From the NCBI RefSeq assembly GCF_040115645.1, contig NC_089547.1, forward strand, positions 5,332,001 through 5,396,000: 64,000 nucleotides of DNA, read 5' to 3'. Below the pieces are notes generated by a model, which did no database searches, was not told the DNA's origin, and was given only the letters and a program-made list of their open reading frames with translations. The stretch comes from Euwallacea fornicatus (lineage: Eukaryota > Arthropoda > Insecta > Coleoptera > Curculionidae). Positions 60,481 to 64,000 of the stretch are shown piece after piece (within the stretch, counting starts at the first letter, position 1; each line of letters starts with the position of its first letter). The translations under genes were made by a program, and so were the position numbers.

Positions 60481-60900
60481 CTAACTACGACGGCGAGCAA
60501 AAACTCACCCTTAACTTTTTACGACGCCTAATGACAAAACGAGGCAATAAAACGCGAACGGCAAAAAACCCCCCAGACATGTCCGACTACGCAGTGCTGT
60601 GCGCTTTCCTAGTTTTTTTCTCCGTTTTATTATTTAACTTTTACATGCAAATCTCATGCAGCCGCGGCAAAGGAATGTCTTAACGATATATCAAATCATA
60701 TTCTCCATAAATATTTAAACGGCCGCCGATTATTATTCCACTTTTGCTATTTTTAAAACGCTTTTCAACGGCCTTTTTTGCATCTAATTGTTGTGCAATT
60801 AGAGGCCGTCGCGGCCGCGCAGCGGCGTCCCCGCAACGCCCGGGGCGTGTCGCGACGGTGCGCGGCGAATGGGAGGCCGTTCGGAAAAAAAAATAATAGT

Positions 60901-60936
60901 AAAATTAAAATTAAAATTAAAATTAAATTAAATTAA
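60901..60936. repeat. (AAAATT)n simple repeat
   Basis: Tandem AAAATT/AAATT units in an otherwise GC-rich area. Confidence 0.92.
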
Positions 60937-63358
60937 GTCGAATTAAGTAAAATTCGAATCGGGAGCCGCGCGCGCCGCCTACGTCACATTTTTATCAATG
61001 GATCGTTGTGCCGCGAAGGTCGGTCCGGACAAGACGATTTCGCGCTCGAAGCCCGACGCGCGTACAACTTTGCATATTATTTCGCGCAATGGTACCACGG
61101 GAAAAGACCTCATTACCATGCTACCATTCATTCTTGACACTATTAATTTTAATTAATAAGTCGACAAGCCGCGCGAGAACGAATCCTGACGTTCCGATTT
61201 CCCTTGCGATGACCGAGTGAATTCTAGAACTCGCGCGGCGACCTTTGCACCGCCGCGTCCGTTAAAGAGTCGCGGCGCCGTTTCGATGCGAAACGGCCAA
61301 TTAGCCGGCGACCAAAATGGCGACTTTTAAAATGCGAAAGAACAAAGAGCAGGGTCGCCGACACGCCATAGTTCTTATAAGCGGAACTCGCAGTTACTGT
61401 TTTAATAGCGACAATAGTACGCAAACAGGAAAAATGACTAACGAAAATACCACGAGAGCGCATAATAGCGAACGGCCTTGTTCGTGGGTGGTACCAAACG
61501 GATGTAAACAAGATGTGCCAAGTCCTCTTTGCGGGCGCGAGGACGGAGAGGTCTAGATCCGGGCGAGGTGCAGAAATGGAAAACCCTCCGTTGCGGCGGG
61601 GACGCGCAACAAGGCACGTTGCGACACCGCTACTTTTACCTCGCCATTTTGTTTGTTTACCGCCGATCCGGCGATGACGCAACCTATTTAGGTCGCCACA
61701 TTTTTTTCTCAAGTGGGTTTCAATGCGATTTCTGAAAGAAGAAAGTCGGCGAACGCCGAGCCGGTCACGAATAATAATCATAGCTCATACTTCGCCGCTG
61801 TGATTATGCACGTGAATCGGCAAAAAATCGGAATTCGTGCGTTTCCATTGACCATGAGAATTGACGTCGAAATTAGGATTCCCCGCCCCGGCCTTATACG
61901 GCGAGTGGTGACCGAACCGCGAGGAGATCGGACGCAACGGCTCTCCGCGAACGTTCTTCGCCAGGCGAACAGCTGGGCCGAATTCGACCGAGGCGATCGT
62001 TTTTTTTTTTTGTTTTCCGGGAAAAATTCGCCGAAAACGCGCACCGCGTCGGGACGGGTCGGCACGTGACCGCGCGAGCCAATCGGGACGGGCGATAGGT
62101 GGCGGCATCTCTGGACGCGCCGGCTGCAACCTTCGACAGATCGCGACGGAGCCGGTTTCCGGAAAGCGAACGTGTACCGCCCCCGATTGCGAACGATTAC
62201 GCGTCCGGCGCGTCGCCCGTTTTCGCCCTCTTGCGGTACGAGTCCGGGTCCTTGATCCCCCCGGGACGATATCGCCGAATTTCCCGTGCCGCGACTCCAA
62301 TCGTCGGCACCCCAGAAGAGACGCGTTCTAAATAAATAATATCGTGGGGGACGGGTTCAATCACACCGAAGAAAAGTTTCGACTCTCGCAGACCACGTGA
62401 CGGCGATGCCGGCCCGTTTTGTTTATTGTCCGTAGAAGGTTGTTGACGTGTCGTCATCTCCGCGATTATTTAAACAAAAATAAGTCGCATCACCCATTTC
62501 GGTCGTCCAATGTCAACGACCTCACTCTAGTTTAGTGCCTAATTCTGTATTCGGCGCTCTCACCGTTTTCGTGTGTCGTTTACGGCGAGGTCTCGGGGAC
62601 CGGAACGGGCCGTCGTCGGGATGGACGGACGTGTCCATGGGGGCTTTTTTGCCTCCACGAACCCCGTTTTGTACACTACTCGACGGATCGCGAAATGGCC
62701 GGAGAGGTCAAGGTTCGCACACGGGATGACGCAACGCGGTCGCTCTCCATCGGCAGATGCGTTCTTGAATTAAACCTCGAGGAGATCCGACAACGCTGTC
62801 GATTGAAAAATGCGTAAACCCGTCGCCGGCGGAGACCGCCGAAATATTGTGCGTAGAACCAAACCACTTTGTCTCGTTATCGATGTTTCTCCCGCGTCGG
62901 CAGCCCCCCGGCCTTGTGAAATGTTGCGAAACACTTCCACGATATTTTCCCATTTTCCTTCCCTAATGCAATGATGGATGCCCCATCCGCCTCAAACAAA
63001 TAAACATCCAGTCGTTTGATTGATGGTCACCAGAACTGGATAAAACGAGGAAAGGAGAATTGCCGGCCGCGCCACTGCTGACGGTGTGCGAGGGCCGGTC
63101 TTGTTTTTCCGCAATAGACACGCGAAGGAAACTACCCTTGACATTTAAGGGCGGCCCTTATTTACATGAAAATAAGTCGGCTGGAAGACACGCTCGGGAT
63201 AATTTCCATCTATTACTGCGTTTTTCCACCGTGGAAAATGCGCAAACGAGATGCTTCGGTAAGCGACCGTCGCCCTCTGGGGCTCCACCACTTCAACCAC
63301 AAGAAGATCCTCGATAGTAATGGAATTGGTGGAGGTGAAGCCGGCGTCAGGGAATGCG

Positions 63359-63387
<29 letters not shown>
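63359..63387. repeat. (AT)n microsatellite
   Basis: About fourteen AT units. Confidence 0.95.
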
Positions 63388-63389
<2 letters not shown>

Positions 63390-64000
63390 AATTGAACCAA
63401 TTAGTTAATAAACGCGAGATTGTCAAACATCGCCTCAATGGTGTTACTGTAAATTCGCGTGATGACGTCACCGAAGGCTGTGACGTGTGTAGAGGCGGAG
63501 AGCCGCGGCTCAGAGCAGTGGTCAAGGGGGAGAGGAGTCCTGCTCGTAACGCTCTCGAGGAGTGCGCAATAGGTGCCCACGTCGTTTTGGCGGTGAAGTC
63601 GGGGCGGGGGGAGCTACCACGTTCCACGTCACTGGAGTTCCTGTGGATACCTTTGACGATTTTTTGAGCGATTTTCGGCCGAATGTGGAGGAATCGAATC
63701 GTCCAATTTAGATTCAGCTAATCAGCGATCATCCCCCCACCAACCTCGACCGCACAGCGTAATTCCAAAAACCGTGAACAATTAAGACTGAGCTCCGGAA
63801 ATTGCGGTGTGGACACACTGGGAAATACGTCACTCTTCGTTCGCGATGCGGACTCGGTACCACCGGCGGGGGGATTCCAATTTTTTTTATCAATAACACA
63901 TAAGTTATTATGTAAATTTTATGGTATTTATCTTTGGCACATACAGACCGCGCTAAGTAAATTGCAAATAGTTCCGATAACGTCGCGTTTCCCGTAAAAA

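Larger units (their letters stand above)
55846..64000 (-). other. Upstream IRS intron or 5' region, no exon recognised
   Basis: 8.2 kb. The PTB exon begins with an acceptor (tttgtttcag) and in phase 2, so at least one coding exon lies upstream. I saw no PH-domain motif on the minus strand here. Several open frames of 100-190 codons occur on both strands at once in the GC-rich 58-62 kb part and fit no family, so I treat them as chance. A minisatellite and simple repeats are listed separately. Confidence 0.55.

Noticed and set aside
61224..61781. Minus-strand 185-codon Arg/Ser-rich frame
   Set aside because: Low-complexity arginine bias expected from GC-rich DNA; no recognisable domain and no link by phase to the IRS exon.
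63145..63627. Minus-strand 160-codon frame considered for the missing PH domain
   Set aside because: It runs through an AT microsatellite (poly Ile-Tyr) and shows none of the PH motifs.
1..64000. CRISPR array, operon, riboswitch or prophage structures
   Set aside because: The window is intron-bearing animal DNA; no regularly spaced direct repeats or prokaryotic gene order were seen.

Overview
This is a nuclear window from an insect, most likely a holometabolous one and possibly a beetle; the order is an inference. The genes are split by GT-AG introns, many only 45-60 bases long. The gene set is animal and includes insect-specific families: a CUB protein with an FGVCCVF motif and a chico-type insulin receptor substrate. 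The spaces between genes hold decayed Tc1/mariner-class DNA transposons, mostly copies with the RSPDLTPLDF-type catalytic block. I rebuilt the gene models by hand from reading frames, splice sites and intron phase. Every model listed keeps phase across all its junctions.

Bases 1-4000 hold the 3' end of a diverged integrin beta gene (+) and, tail to tail with it, a complete eight-exon MFSD12-like transporter (-). Bases 3941-10012 have no recognisable gene. From 10013 to 23782 lie two tandem paralogous membrane-anchored short-chain dehydrogenases of the SDR16C (epidermal retinol dehydrogenase) type, both (+). The first has an 8.3-kb first coding intron holding at least two transposons; the second is compact. 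Next come CHID1 (-) and PSMD12/Rpn5 (+) head to head over a 604-bp shared upstream region, then an SLC46/proton-coupled folate transporter-like gene (+). Convergent with it is a secreted CUB-domain protein (-), with a TATA-driven, glutamine-repeat secreted protein (-) behind that.

From about 36.8 kb to at least 55.8 kb, on the minus strand, lies most of an insulin receptor substrate gene (chico/IRS). Fourteen exons encode the PTB domain, a long disordered tail with fifteen YxxM motifs, and the C-terminal YASLDL and YADIDF sites. The N-terminal PH domain is not visible, so the 5' end is probably beyond the right edge. Bases 55.8-64.0 kb are then intron or upstream sequence of this gene, with simple repeats and a minisatellite but no recognised exon.

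Functionally the neighbours are unrelated housekeeping and physiology genes: adhesion, lysosomal or organellar transport, retinoid or steroid redox, a lysosomal/secreted chitinase-like lectin, proteasome lid, solute transport, extracellular proteins and insulin signalling. There is no operon logic. The most notable observations are a GC-AG intron in the IRS gene that creates a YVQM site, a possible internal start of the IRS gene, and several previously mobile elements that retain recognisable inverted repeats. I found no CRISPR array, bacterial-style system or other obviously novel system.
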